Positions 44,247 through 52,638 of a stretch of DNA of 64,000 nt are shown here, piece after piece (positions within the stretch are counted from its first letter, which is position 1; every line of letters starts with the position of its first letter). Source of the stretch: Mycobacterium sp. IS-1264 (GTDB lineage Bacteria > Actinomycetota > Actinomycetes > Mycobacteriales > Mycobacteriaceae); NCBI RefSeq assembly GCF_001954195.1, contig NZ_MBES01000086.1, positions 85,391-149,390 of the forward strand, given 5' to 3'. The position numbers were made by a program, and so were the translations under genes. The notes beneath the pieces were generated by a model. It saw only the letters and a program-made list of their open reading frames with translations. It searched no databases and had not been told where the DNA came from.

Positions 44247-46424
44247 TTAGAGGATGTAAAGCATCTCCTGGTACGTCGGTAGCGGCCACAAATCGTCAGC
44301 CACAACGCTTTCCAGCGTGTCTGCGGCCGTGCGCACCGCTTGCATCGCCGGCAGCAGCTGCTCCTGGGCGTGCTTGGCCTCGTCGAGGGCCGACACCGCC
44401 GAGTGGTCGGACAGCGCCGTCCTCAGCGTCGCCAACGCCGCGGAAAGCTCGGCAAGCGGAGCCGAAACCGCCTCCAGCGCAGCCGTGCTGGGATTGACCC
44501 CGGCGGCCTTCAAAGTCGCGACGTTCTGCGCGAGCTCCGTTTGATAGCGAATCGCCGCCGGCAGGATGATTGTCGTTCCGATCTCCAGCGCCAGCTTCGC
44601 CTCGACTGCGATCGTTAGTGCGTACTGCTCCAGGCGCACCTCGTAGCGGCTCTGCAGCTCACGCTCGGTGAAGACGCCGTATTTCTCGAAGACTTCGATC
44701 GCTGCCGGCTTGATCAGCTCCGGAATCGCGTCCAGCGTGGTCTTGAGGTTCGGCAGTCCCCGCTCGGCCGCCTCGATCTGCCAGTTCTCGGAATACCCGT
44801 CCCCGTTGAACACCACCGCGCCGTGTTCGGTGATCACCTCGGTGAGCAGCTTTTGCACTGCCACGTCGAAGTCTTCGCCGTTTTCCACGGCCCGCTCGAG
44901 GGTCGTCGCGAGGTAATCGAACGAGTCGGCCATGATCGTGTTGAGCACGATCATCGGCACGGCTACCGTCTGCCCGGAGCCGGGCGCCCGGAACTCGAAT
45001 CGGTTGCCCGTGAAGGCGAACGGACTCGTGCGATTGCGGTCGCCCGCGTCGGTCGGCAGCGGGGGCAGCGTATCGACACCAATGATCATGGTGCCCTTGC
45101 CCTTTGATGACGTCGCCGCTCCTTTGGCTATCTGCTCGAACACATCGGCGAGCTGTTCGCCGAGGAAGATCGAGATGATCGCCGGCGGTGCCTCGTTGGC
45201 GCCCAGCCTGTGGTCGTTGGTGGCTGACGCGACTGACACCCGCAGCAGCCCGGCGAACTTGTGCACCGCACGGATCACCGCGGCGCAGAACACCAGGAAC
45301 TGTGCATTCTCGTGCGGGGTGTCGCCGGGCACCAGCAGCGAGCCCAGCTCAGAGTTGCCGACCGAAAAGTTGACGTGCTTGCCCGATCCGTTCACCCCGG
45401 CAAAAGGCTTCTCGTGGAACAGGCACTCCATGCCGTGCTTTTTGGCCAGCGTCTTGAAAATCGTCATCAGCAGCTGCTGATGGTCGGAGGCGATGTTGGC
45501 CCGTTCGAACATCGGGGCCACCTCGAATTGGCCCGGGGCCACCTCGTTATGCCGAGTCTTGGCGGGAATACCGAGCTTGAACAGCTCGCGCTCGGTGTCC
45601 ATCATGAAGCCCAGGACACGCTCGGGCACCGCGCCGAAGTAGTGGTCGTCGAACTCCTGGCCTTTGGGCGGCTTGGCGCCGAACACGGTGCGACCGGCGT
45701 TGATCAGGTCGGGCCGCGCGAGGAAGAAGTGCCGATCGATTAAGAAGTACTCCTGCTCGGGGCCGCAGAACGACACGATTTTGTTTAGGTCCTTGTGGCC
45801 GAACAGTTTCAAGATGCGCTCGGCATGCACACCCATCGCCTGCTGGCTGCGCAGCAGCGGCGTCTTGTAGTCCAGCGCCTCACCGGTCATCGAGACGAAA
45901 ACCGTTGGGATGCAGAGTGTGTTGCCGTTCGGATTCTCCAGGACGTAGGCGGGGCTGGTGACGTCCCAGCCGGTATAACCTCGCGCCTCGAAGGTGCTTC
46001 GCAGGCCCCCCGAGGGGAAGCTGGACGCATCGGGCTCACCCTGGATGAGGGTCTTGCCGGCGAACTCGGCGAGCGTCTGCCCGTCGGAAACGGGCTCCAG
46101 GAAACTGTCGTGCTTCTCGGCGGTCAGGCCCGTCATCGGGTAGAAGACGTGGGCGTAGTGGGTGGCGCCTTTCTCCAGCGCCCAATCTTTCATGGCTACC
46201 GCGACTGCGTCGGCGACGGCGGGGTCGAGCTTGGCGCCTTTCTCGATGGTCGCCGCGACGGACTTGTATACCGACTTCGGCAGCCGTGCCTGCATCTCCG
46301 CCTTCGTAAAGACGTTGGAGCCGAAGACCTCGCCGGGGGCTTCACCAGCGACAAAGCTGACGGCCGGAGGGATATAGGCCTCGACGTTGTTGATCGCCTG
46401 CAGGCGGACTGGGTTTCCGCTCAA
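44247..46424 (-). CDS. Glutamine synthetase type III (GSIII)
   Basis: 725 aa, the size of GSIII, from TTG 46424 with AGGA six bases upstream. Core blocks: VSFCGPEQEYFLIDRHFF, TRHNEVAPGQFEVAPMFE, FAGVNGSGKHVNFSVG, GANEAPPAIISIFLG, and the 200-residue GSIII C-terminal helical domain ending PLPTYQEMLYIL. It does the same reaction as GlnA but is not adenylylated. GSIII is not in M. tuberculosis. Its presence beside GSI points to an accessory ammonium-assimilation cluster. Promoter region 46425-46822 is shared with the divergent P450. Confidence 0.9.
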   Translation of the reverse strand: MSGNPVRLQAINNVEAYIPPAVSFVAGEAPGEVFGSNVFTKAEMQARLPKSVYKSVAATIEKGAKLDPAVADAVAVAMKDWALEKGATHYAHVFYPMTGLTAEKHDSFLEPVSDGQTLAEFAGKTLIQGEPDASSFPSGGLRSTFEARGYTGWDVTSPAYVLENPNGNTLCIPTVFVSMTGEALDYKTPLLRSQQAMGVHAERILKLFGHKDLNKIVSFCGPEQEYFLIDRHFFLARPDLINAGRTVFGAKPPKGQEFDDHYFGAVPERVLGFMMDTERELFKLGIPAKTRHNEVAPGQFEVAPMFERANIASDHQQLLMTIFKTLAKKHGMECLFHEKPFAGVNGSGKHVNFSVGNSELGSLLVPGDTPHENAQFLVFCAAVIRAVHKFAGLLRVSVASATNDHRLGANEAPPAIISIFLGEQLADVFEQIAKGAATSSKGKGTMIIGVDTLPPLPTDAGDRNRTSPFAFTGNRFEFRAPGSGQTVAVPMIVLNTIMADSFDYLATTLERAVENGEDFDVAVQKLLTEVITEHGAVVFNGDGYSENWQIEAAERGLPNLKTTLDAIPELIKPAAIEVFEKYGVFTERELQSRYEVRLEQYALTIAVEAKLALEIGTTIILPAAIRYQTELAQNVATLKAAGVNPSTAALEAVSAPLAELSAALATLRTALSDHSAVSALDEAKHAQEQLLPAMQAVRTAADTLESVVADDLWPLPTYQEMLYIL

Positions 46425-46733
46425 TTGAGTTCCTATCGCTGAGGGGGGTCCGCGATTTTCCGGTTCGGACGATGGACCGCCTCACCCTAGGAAGGTTCGA
46501 TGACAAATCTGTTACGGCGACGTCAATGGTAAAACCCGAACGGTTTAGAACCTTGATCGCGAACTTTCCTGTAATGAACCGTGACCCCCGGCAGGTTCAT
46601 CTGCGGCACAACGTTGGACGGTCCGGGACGCTGGATCGATTGGATTACTGCCCCAGCGATACGACGCCATCTAGCAACTCGTATGACCGCAGCAAGCAGC
46701 GAGTTTGCTCACCTGCGAATACTGTGTCTTTCC

Positions 46734-46763
46734 TTGACCGTCTTGGGAGAGTGGTCATACACT
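46734..46763 (+). promoter_or_regulatory. Candidate sigma70-type promoter of the P450-TetR operon
   Basis: TTGACC (46734-46739) and TACACT (46758-46763) are separated by 18 bp, 59 bp upstream of the P450 ATG. Confidence 0.4.
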
Positions 46764-46765
46764 TT

Positions 46766-46779
46766 GGACACATATGTCC
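46766..46779. promoter_or_regulatory. Palindrome GGACA-CATA-TGTCC, candidate TetR operator
   Basis: Perfect 5 bp arms around CATA, placed two bases after the candidate -10 box, where a repressor would block initiation. The TetR gene two positions downstream is the natural ligand. Confidence 0.4.
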
Positions 46780-46822
46780 GTGCCCAGCGCCTATCCGGGC
46801 GTCAACGGAAGTTGAGACATCG

Positions 46823-48076
46823 ATGAACACGCACAGCACCGCCCCCAGCGTCTTCGACGCTGGTCTACCCACGTTCGATTACAGCCTCACCGCCAGTCCA
46901 CACGACATCCTCGAGGACGTCCGAGAGGCGCAGTTGTGCGCGCCCATTGCCATTGGGCCCTTCGGCCCGGAAATTCTCTCCTATGACTTGGCTCGGGCAA
47001 TATTGCGCGACAGTAGATTCCGCCTGCCGCCCGGTATCACTTTGGCATCGCAGGGCATCACGTCAGGTCCGTTGTACGACAAGATGGCGAACAGCCTCCT
47101 GGGCCTGGACGGCGCACCACATGTCCGGTTACGCAAATTGGTCTCCAAGGCGTTCACCCCCCGGGCGACATCACGTCTGCAAGAAACGATCCACGAGGTG
47201 GTGAACGGGCTGATCGATCAGGTGGCGGACGCCGGACGGTGCGACGTCGTGACCGACATTGCGCGTCCCTACCCGACCCCGATCATGTGCGCGCTGCTCG
47301 GTGCGCCTAGCGAGGATTGGCAACTGTTCGCGGACTGGACTGAGGAAATCTTCAAAGCCCTCAACTTTCAGCCGGATGCCACCTTCGATGAGTCCGCGAT
47401 CATGCGCGCATGGGGTGAACTCGACGCCTATGTCGACGACATGGTCGCCGCCCGCCGAAATAGCCTGACCGATGATCTGCTCTCCGAACTCATCCGCGCC
47501 GAAAGCGACGGCGATCGTCTCAATCTCGACGAACTCCGCATGCTGGTGGCCGGCTTCTTGATGGCGGGAACGGATACGACGCGGAACCAACTAGCCGCGT
47601 CGGTGCAGGTGCTCTGCGAGCATCCGGATCAATGGACGAAGCTGCGTGACCATCCAGAACTCGCGATGCAGGCGGTGGAGGAGAGCATGCGCCACTCACC
47701 CGCGGGCAGTATCGTGCCGCGAGCCGCCCTCGAGGATGTCGAGTTTGGGGGCTATATGTTCCCGGCGGGGACCTTCGTACTCGCGAACACCTTTGCAGCC
47801 AACCGAGATCCAGCGATCTACCGCGATGCTGACCGCTTCGATATCGGGCGCAAGGACGTACCCGCCATTCTGACGTTCGGTGGAGGTGCGCACTACTGCC
47901 TGGGGGCCAACCTCGCGCGCCGGGAACTGGCGGAAGCACTCACAGTCCTCACCCGCCGGCTCCCCGTTGTCCATCGCGCCGGTCCGGCCCCGTGGAAGTC
48001 CCTGCTGGGAATGACCGGTCCGACAACTCTTCCCATCGAATTCACCAGCGAAAGGCTGGTGACGGCGGATGCGTAG
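46823..48076 (+). CDS. Cytochrome P450 (canonical)
   Basis: 417 aa from ATG 46823; upstream open frame lacks coding character. All P450 marks are present: I-helix FLMAGTDTTRNQLAASVQV, ExxR in EESMRHSPAGSIVPRAA, heme loop FGGGAHYCLGANLARRE. Soluble class I enzyme needing ferredoxin and reductase; substrate unknown. The TetR gene begins eight bases before its end, so regulator and enzyme are one unit. Confidence 0.9.
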   Translation: MNTHSTAPSVFDAGLPTFDYSLTASPHDILEDVREAQLCAPIAIGPFGPEILSYDLARAILRDSRFRLPPGITLASQGITSGPLYDKMANSLLGLDGAPHVRLRKLVSKAFTPRATSRLQETIHEVVNGLIDQVADAGRCDVVTDIARPYPTPIMCALLGAPSEDWQLFADWTEEIFKALNFQPDATFDESAIMRAWGELDAYVDDMVAARRNSLTDDLLSELIRAESDGDRLNLDELRMLVAGFLMAGTDTTRNQLAASVQVLCEHPDQWTKLRDHPELAMQAVEESMRHSPAGSIVPRAALEDVEFGGYMFPAGTFVLANTFAANRDPAIYRDADRFDIGRKDVPAILTFGGGAHYCLGANLARRELAEALTVLTRRLPVVHRAGPAPWKSLLGMTGPTTLPIEFTSERLVTADA

Positions 48077-48749
48077 TCGCGGTTGGGCGGGTTCGACGCC
48101 GGCATCGGACGAGGAGGCGATTTCGCGCATTCTGACCGCGGTAGACGAAGAAGTCGCCGAGCACGGATCGGACTTACGCCTCGCCGACGTCGCCCGCAGG
48201 CTCGGTGTCACTCGCCAAACTGTGTACCGCTATTTCCCCAACGCTGACGCGCTACTTATCGCCAGCTCTATGCGCGCTGTCAACGGGTTCATCGACCAGG
48301 CCGTAGAACACGTCGGGGGCCTCAACGACCCGGTCACTGCGGTCGTCGAATGCGTTTCGTTCGGCATCGAGAACCTCACCGGTGATCCGCAGCTGGAGAG
48401 CCTATTGACCCGGCGACATGAGGGCGAATCCGTCACCTCGCTGACGTCCGACACGGCGATCGCATTTTGCTTGTCGGTTCTGCACCGCCTCGATGTCAAT
48501 TGGAGGCTCCACGGCTTCGACAGCGCCGCGCTCCATGAACTCGCCGAAATGACCCTACGTACAGTGCAGTCTCTCCTGACCGACCCCGGGCCGGCGCCGC
48601 GCGACGGAATCGCGTTACGCCGCTTCGTGTCTCGATGGCTCGGCCCGGCGATCCTCTATCCACGGATTATGTCGCTATCGATCCACGAACGACACGCATC
48701 ATCGGACCAGTTCGAGGCCGCCGCGATGCGCACGCCTGGCGCGCCGTGA
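48069..48749 (+). CDS. TetR family regulator of the P450
   Basis: 226 aa from ATG 48069, overlapping the P450 by eight bases. N-terminal HTH LRLADVARRLGVTRQTVYRYF is typical TetR; the C-terminal ligand pocket is diverse. Most likely represses the P450 operon via the palindrome at 46766-46779. Confidence 0.85.
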   Translation: MRSRGWAGSTPASDEEAISRILTAVDEEVAEHGSDLRLADVARRLGVTRQTVYRYFPNADALLIASSMRAVNGFIDQAVEHVGGLNDPVTAVVECVSFGIENLTGDPQLESLLTRRHEGESVTSLTSDTAIAFCLSVLHRLDVNWRLHGFDSAALHELAEMTLRTVQSLLTDPGPAPRDGIALRRFVSRWLGPAILYPRIMSLSIHERHASSDQFEAAAMRTPGAP

Positions 48750-48805
48750 AGGCGCCGCACCGGGGCGTCGCGATGAGTTTTGCCCTCTGGTGCAGTCTGA
48801 TCAGC

Positions 48806-49372
48806 ATGGGCAAACTCATCTATGGCTTCAACGTGTCGGTGGACGGGTACATCGCCGACGCACAAGGCAATATCGACTGGGCCGATCCGAGCGAAGAACT
48901 GCACCAGTACTGGAACGACTTCGAGCGGGAGACCGCCCTGTCGTTCTACGGCCGGCGGCTCTACGAACTGATGTCCGCGTACTGGCCGACCGCCGACCAG
49001 GCTCCGGACGCCACCCCTCTGATCGTTGACTTCGCTCGCATCTGGCGCGACATGCCGAAGGTCGTGTTCTCGCGCACCCTCGAGTCCGTCGACTGGAACT
49101 CCCGCCTGGAACGCGGCGACCCGGTCGAAGTGGTGACGAAGCTGAAAGCCGAAACCGACGGCAGGCTGGAGGTGGCCGGCGCGACGCTGGCCGCACCGAT
49201 CGTGCAGGCCGGACTGGTGGACGAATACCGGATCGTGGTCGCGCCCACCGCGGTGGGCGGCGGCACGTCGTTCTTCCCGACCCTGCCCTCTTGGATCCCG
49301 CTGCGCCTGCTGGAGAACCGCACCTTCCCTGGTGGCACGGTCCTGCTGCGCTACGAGGCGAAACACGACTGA
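48806..49372 (+). CDS. Dihydrofolate reductase-like (RibD C-terminal) protein
   Basis: 188 aa from ATG 48806; GTG/ATG choices at 48774 upstream are possible. DHFR fold: KLIYGFNVSVDGYIADAQG at the N-terminus, SFYGRRLYELMSAYWP, PKVVFSRTLESVDWNSRL, and DEYRIVVAPTAVGGGTSFF. Family members reduce diverse substrates with NADPH; unlikely to be the housekeeping DHFR. Follows the TetR gene by 56 bp. Confidence 0.82.
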   Translation: MGKLIYGFNVSVDGYIADAQGNIDWADPSEELHQYWNDFERETALSFYGRRLYELMSAYWPTADQAPDATPLIVDFARIWRDMPKVVFSRTLESVDWNSRLERGDPVEVVTKLKAETDGRLEVAGATLAAPIVQAGLVDEYRIVVAPTAVGGGTSFFPTLPSWIPLRLLENRTFPGGTVLLRYEAKHD

Positions 49373-49485
49373 CCGGACATATACAGCGCGGAGCGCCCGG
49401 AGCAGAATCGAAAGCGTCCGCAACAGCGTCCACATCGTCGGGGAGAGTTGCCCGTAACGATCGATCGTCAGGGAGGAACAGGATC

Positions 49486-49914
49486 ATGACGATCACACGG
49501 GGGATCGCCGCAGCCGTCATGCTCGCCGGTTCAGCGGTCGGTACAGCTAGCAACGCGTCTGCGGACACGACGATGAGCGGCCACTACATCATGACTGAGA
49601 CGTATAAAGATGGTCGGCCGGTAACCAACGATTGGGATTTCACTCCGTGCGGTGACGGATGCGCCTCATTAGTTAGCAATGGAATCCCTATTGGTCGGGC
49701 GCGATTGGTCAACGGACAATGGATCAGTCCAGAGGCCGCGGGTGACATCCACTGTCCCGACGGCACAGTGGTTCCCAATGCGAGTTCCGCACATATGGTG
49801 TGGGATCCGAACACCCTTGCAGGCATAGACCAAATAACCCTGACCGTGCCGGCCTGCGGTGCCCCGGCGGGGTATCAATACGATCGCAAGATCCAACTCA
49901 CCCAGGCGCCCTGA
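49486..49914 (+). CDS. Secreted hypothetical protein
   Basis: 142 aa from ATG 49486, with GGGAGGAACA upstream. Signal peptide 1-27 (cleavage after NASA). The mature part has four cysteines (FTPCGDGCASLV, HCPDG, VPACGAP) and is beta-rich with GQWISPEAAGDIHCPDGTVV. This resembles a mycobacterial secreted-protein family of unknown function that I cannot name with certainty. Confidence 0.75.
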   Translation: MTITRGIAAAVMLAGSAVGTASNASADTTMSGHYIMTETYKDGRPVTNDWDFTPCGDGCASLVSNGIPIGRARLVNGQWISPEAAGDIHCPDGTVVPNASSAHMVWDPNTLAGIDQITLTVPACGAPAGYQYDRKIQLTQAP

Positions 49915-49923
49915 CGCAGATGT

Positions 49924-50559
49924 CTAGAAGCCGCGCTTGGCGGCCCGCACCGCGGCAACGCTATCGTCATCCCCGCCGAAGTCGGCGCGGACGGCGTTGC
50001 GGCCGAACGCGAACAGCAGCAGCTCCAGCGGTTCGCCCGTCACCGTGACCGGCTAACCGCTGCCGACCGCTACGACTGTCTGACCGTCGGGGGTGCGCAG
50101 CGTCAGCCGCGCGCGCACCGCGTTCATTGACTTCGACATTCCGGCCCGGCTGATCATCGCGACGCGCCGCTTCACCGCCGCGCTGGTGCGCGCATCGAGT
50201 TCCCTTGGTTCCCAGCCATTCTGCGCACGGCGGACGTCCTCATGGTGGACGAACATCTCGTGGATGCTCGCCACCGGGTCGAGAACCTTGAACAGGGAGA
50301 GCGCCGGGGGACCCGAAGCGAACAGTTCGACCAGATCCTCCCACGTCCTCGTCGTCGCCAGTCGGGTCTGCATGCGTGCGGTGTAGGACGCCAAGGGCCC
50401 GAACACGAGGCCGGGCAACGCGTCGGGGCGGCGTTCACGCACCACGAGGTGCGAGACCAGGTCGCGGGTCGTCCAGCCCTCGCATAGGGTCGGGGCGTCC
50501 GGTCCCACTGCGCGCAGGGTTTCGACCATGGCGACACGTTCGCGTTGAACTACCGACAT
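49924..50559 (-). pseudogene. TIGR03085 family protein cut by an in-frame stop
   Basis: From ATG 50559 (or GTG 50565) the frame encodes 168 aa with AMVETLRAVGPDAPTLCEGW, TTRDLVSHLVVRERRPDAL and HEMFVHHEDVRRAQNGWEPR, a mycothiol-dependent DinB-like family. TAG at 50053-50055 ends it after AVGSG, but the same frame then reads PVTVTGEPLELLLFAFGRN and runs on to the natural stop at 49924-49926, giving 42 more residues of family-like tail. A single base change from GAG or a similar codon explains the stop. The truncated product may or may not fold. Confidence 0.7.
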
Positions 50560-50630
50560 GCCCACACGATAAGCCCACGACGCAAGGGTCTACGCAACTC
50601 GGACGTGCCTCCGCACGCCGGCCCATCCCA

Positions 50631-51059
50631 TCAGTCGGTGAAATCGATCCGCACCGACACGGGTGTCGTTTCCAGAGCCTTTACCACCGTGGCCCCCAGT
50701 CGCCCGAACTTGCGACCTCGCGCGACGACGTCATCGTCTGGCCTCAATGTCGCGATACCGGTGCGCCACTGATGCCCTTGTCGCACACGGATATTCGGAT
50801 TGCCAGCGATGTTACGTCCCCACCCGGAGCGGGTGCCGTGCTGACTAATAACCCACGCGCCTTTGTCGTCGAATTGAGCGGACACGGGGACGCGGCGCAC
50901 CTGGCCAGTCTTGCGCCCGATGGTCTCCAGTTCGGTGGCCAGCGCGGTTCGCACTCCCAGCTTGCTCAACCCTTTCACTATTGGGTTGAGAAAATAGCGT
51001 CCGATAGCCCGTTCCCTTCGGAACTTTCGTAGCGTCTTGGCGCCGTCCGTATCCGTCAT
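50631..51059 (-). CDS. Deazaflavin (F420)-dependent nitroreductase-like protein
   Basis: 142 aa, the size of the Ddn/FDOR-A family. LETIGRKTGQVRRVPVSAQF is the phosphate/F420-binding block, and VISQHGTRSGWGRNIAGNPNIRV (given as VISQHGTRSGWGRN and AGNPNIRV) the substrate strand. Predicted to use reduced F420 on a quinone-like or similar substrate. Lies between the broken TIGR03085 gene and the SDR gene, same strand. Confidence 0.83.
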   Translation of the reverse strand: MTDTDGAKTLRKFRRERAIGRYFLNPIVKGLSKLGVRTALATELETIGRKTGQVRRVPVSAQFDDKGAWVISQHGTRSGWGRNIAGNPNIRVRQGHQWRTGIATLRPDDDVVARGRKFGRLGATVVKALETTPVSVRIDFTD

Positions 51060-51094
51060 GGCAATCTCCGCTTTTCAGATGTGTTGAGCATGCA

Positions 51095-51940
51095 TCAACC
51101 GTTAGCCAGTACCGGTGTCGATCGCGGCTTGCTCAGGCCGCTTTGCTTGCGGATGCCGTTGTCCAGCAGGGCGGCTGGCGCGATGCGCTTCAGCAGAGTC
51201 AGTTGTCGCGCCTGGCGGCCCGCGGGGTAGCGGAGTTTGACCCGCTTGTCGGTGGCCGCGGCGTACGTGGCGTCAGCGACCACGTCGGGCATCTCGGCGC
51301 TGCGAATTTTCTCGGCGACCATCGCGCGGGCGGTCGCGCGATTGTCGGCGTAGGTGGCCTGCGGTGTGTCGGCGTCCCACATGTTCGCCTCGAAAGCAGT
51401 TCGGGTGTAACCGGGTTCGACCAGCAGCGCGCGCACGCCGTACTCGCGAAGTTCGTGGTCCAACGATTCGGTGTAGCCCTCCAGGGCATGCTTCGACGCC
51501 GAGTACAGGGCCGCGTACGGCGCGGGAAGGTAGCCGAGCACGGAGCTGATGTTGATGATGCGCCCACTGCCGCGACGGCGCATGTGTGGGAGCACCTCGT
51601 TGGTGAGGCGGATGACGCCGAAGAAGTTGGTCTCGAACAACGAACGGGCTTGCGCGATCGAACTCTCCTCGGCGGCGCCCACGATTCCCAACCCGGCGTT
51701 GTTGACTAGGACGTCGATGTGTCCGGCGCGGTCAGTGACCTTTGACACCGCCGCGTGAACTGCTGTCTCGTCGGTGACGTCCAGCGCCAAGGTCTCGAGG
51801 CCGGGGATCGGAGCGAGGCGCTGCGGTGCGCGCGAGGTGCCGAACACCCGGAATCCCTCGTTCACCAGTTTCTTTGCAATGGCGGCGCCGATACCTGAGG
51901 ACACTCCGGTGATCAGCGCGACGGGCGGTGTGGATGTCAT
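51095..51940 (-). CDS. Short-chain dehydrogenase/reductase
   Basis: 281 aa from ATG 51940; the frame extends upstream but that part is antisense to the TetR gene. Classical SDR: cofactor motif TGVSSGIG, NNAG (LVNNAGLGIVGAAEES), catalytic Ser in IINISSVLGYLPAPYAALY and YSASK. Substrate unknown. Divergent from the TetR gene with two matching operators in the gap. Confidence 0.88.
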   Translation of the reverse strand: MTSTPPVALITGVSSGIGAAIAKKLVNEGFRVFGTSRAPQRLAPIPGLETLALDVTDETAVHAAVSKVTDRAGHIDVLVNNAGLGIVGAAEESSIAQARSLFETNFFGVIRLTNEVLPHMRRRGSGRIINISSVLGYLPAPYAALYSASKHALEGYTESLDHELREYGVRALLVEPGYTRTAFEANMWDADTPQATYADNRATARAMVAEKIRSAEMPDVVADATYAAATDKRVKLRYPAGRQARQLTLLKRIAPAALLDNGIRKQSGLSKPRSTPVLANG

Positions 51941-51961
51941 CGGGGCGACCTCTCCATGTGT

Positions 51962-52004
51962 TAGACCGGTTGGTCTATCTGACGTTAGTAGACCAATCGG
52001 TATA
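51962..52004. promoter_or_regulatory. Twin operators of the divergent TetR
   Basis: TAGACCGGTTGGTCTA (51962-51977) is an 8+8 inverted repeat, and TAGACCAATCGGTATA (51989-52004) is a degenerate second copy, 27 bp apart. Both sit in the SDR/TetR gap. Confidence 0.6.
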
Positions 52005-52048
52005 CTGCAACCGGCGGGCTTAACCGAGGGCCCGGGAAGGGTGAGACG

Positions 52049-52609
52049 ATGACCGCGCGCGAGCGTCTGATCGGCAGCGCCATCGAACTGCTGCGCCGTA
52101 ACGGAGTCGCCGGTACCGGCCTGGCTGCGCTGCTCGAACACAGCGGCACGGCGCGCCGGTCGGTCTACGTGAATTTCCCGGGCGGGAAGTCGGAACTCAT
52201 AACCGAGGCAACCCGGACAGCGGGCCGACTCATCGATTCGACGCTGACGGGCACTGCGCAGGACGGCGATGGACGCGAATCGTTGGCCGCGTTCGTCGAG
52301 TCGTGGAAGGAGACGTTGCGTTCCAGCGATTACACCGCCGGATGCCCGATCGTTGCCGCCGCGCTCGGACGCACGGAGTCGCCCTCGGCCGCAGATGCCG
52401 CCGGTGAGGTATTTGCCGAGTGGCAGACGATGATTGCCGGACACCTGAGGGCCGAGGGAGCCGAGATCGACGCGGCGGAATCTCTGGCCACCACCGTGGT
52501 GGCTGCCGTCGAGGGTGCGGTCATCCTCTGCCTGGCCGCGCGATCCACCGAGCCCTTGGACCGGACCGTGCAGATGCTCGACCAGCTGATCGCGCACCAC
52601 ATCCGGTGA
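52049..52609 (+). CDS. TetR family regulator
   Basis: 186 aa from ATG 52049, GGGAAGGGTGAG upstream. N-terminal HTH with VAGTGLAALLEHSGTARRSV and a C-terminal pocket resembling the LmrA/YxaF (TetR_C) type, GCPIVAAALGRTE. Expected to repress itself and the SDR from the twin sites. Confidence 0.85.
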   Translation: MTARERLIGSAIELLRRNGVAGTGLAALLEHSGTARRSVYVNFPGGKSELITEATRTAGRLIDSTLTGTAQDGDGRESLAAFVESWKETLRSSDYTAGCPIVAAALGRTESPSAADAAGEVFAEWQTMIAGHLRAEGAEIDAAESLATTVVAAVEGAVILCLAARSTEPLDRTVQMLDQLIAHHIR

Positions 52610-52638
52610 TGACGAGAGGGTTCAGTGAACGGCGCTTC

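Larger units (their letters stand above)
46425..46822. other. Divergent control region of GSIII and P450-TetR
   Basis: 398 bp without a gene. A palindrome GGTTTAGAACC lies at 46542-46552 and could serve GSIII. The P450 promoter and a palindromic operator are listed separately. I looked for GlnR-type GTNAC-N6-GNAAC sites; only poor matches were seen. Confidence 0.45.

Noticed and set aside
46500..46600. GlnR-type sites upstream of GSIII
   Set aside because: Only partial matches to GTNAC-N6-GNAAC; no second half-site at the right spacing.
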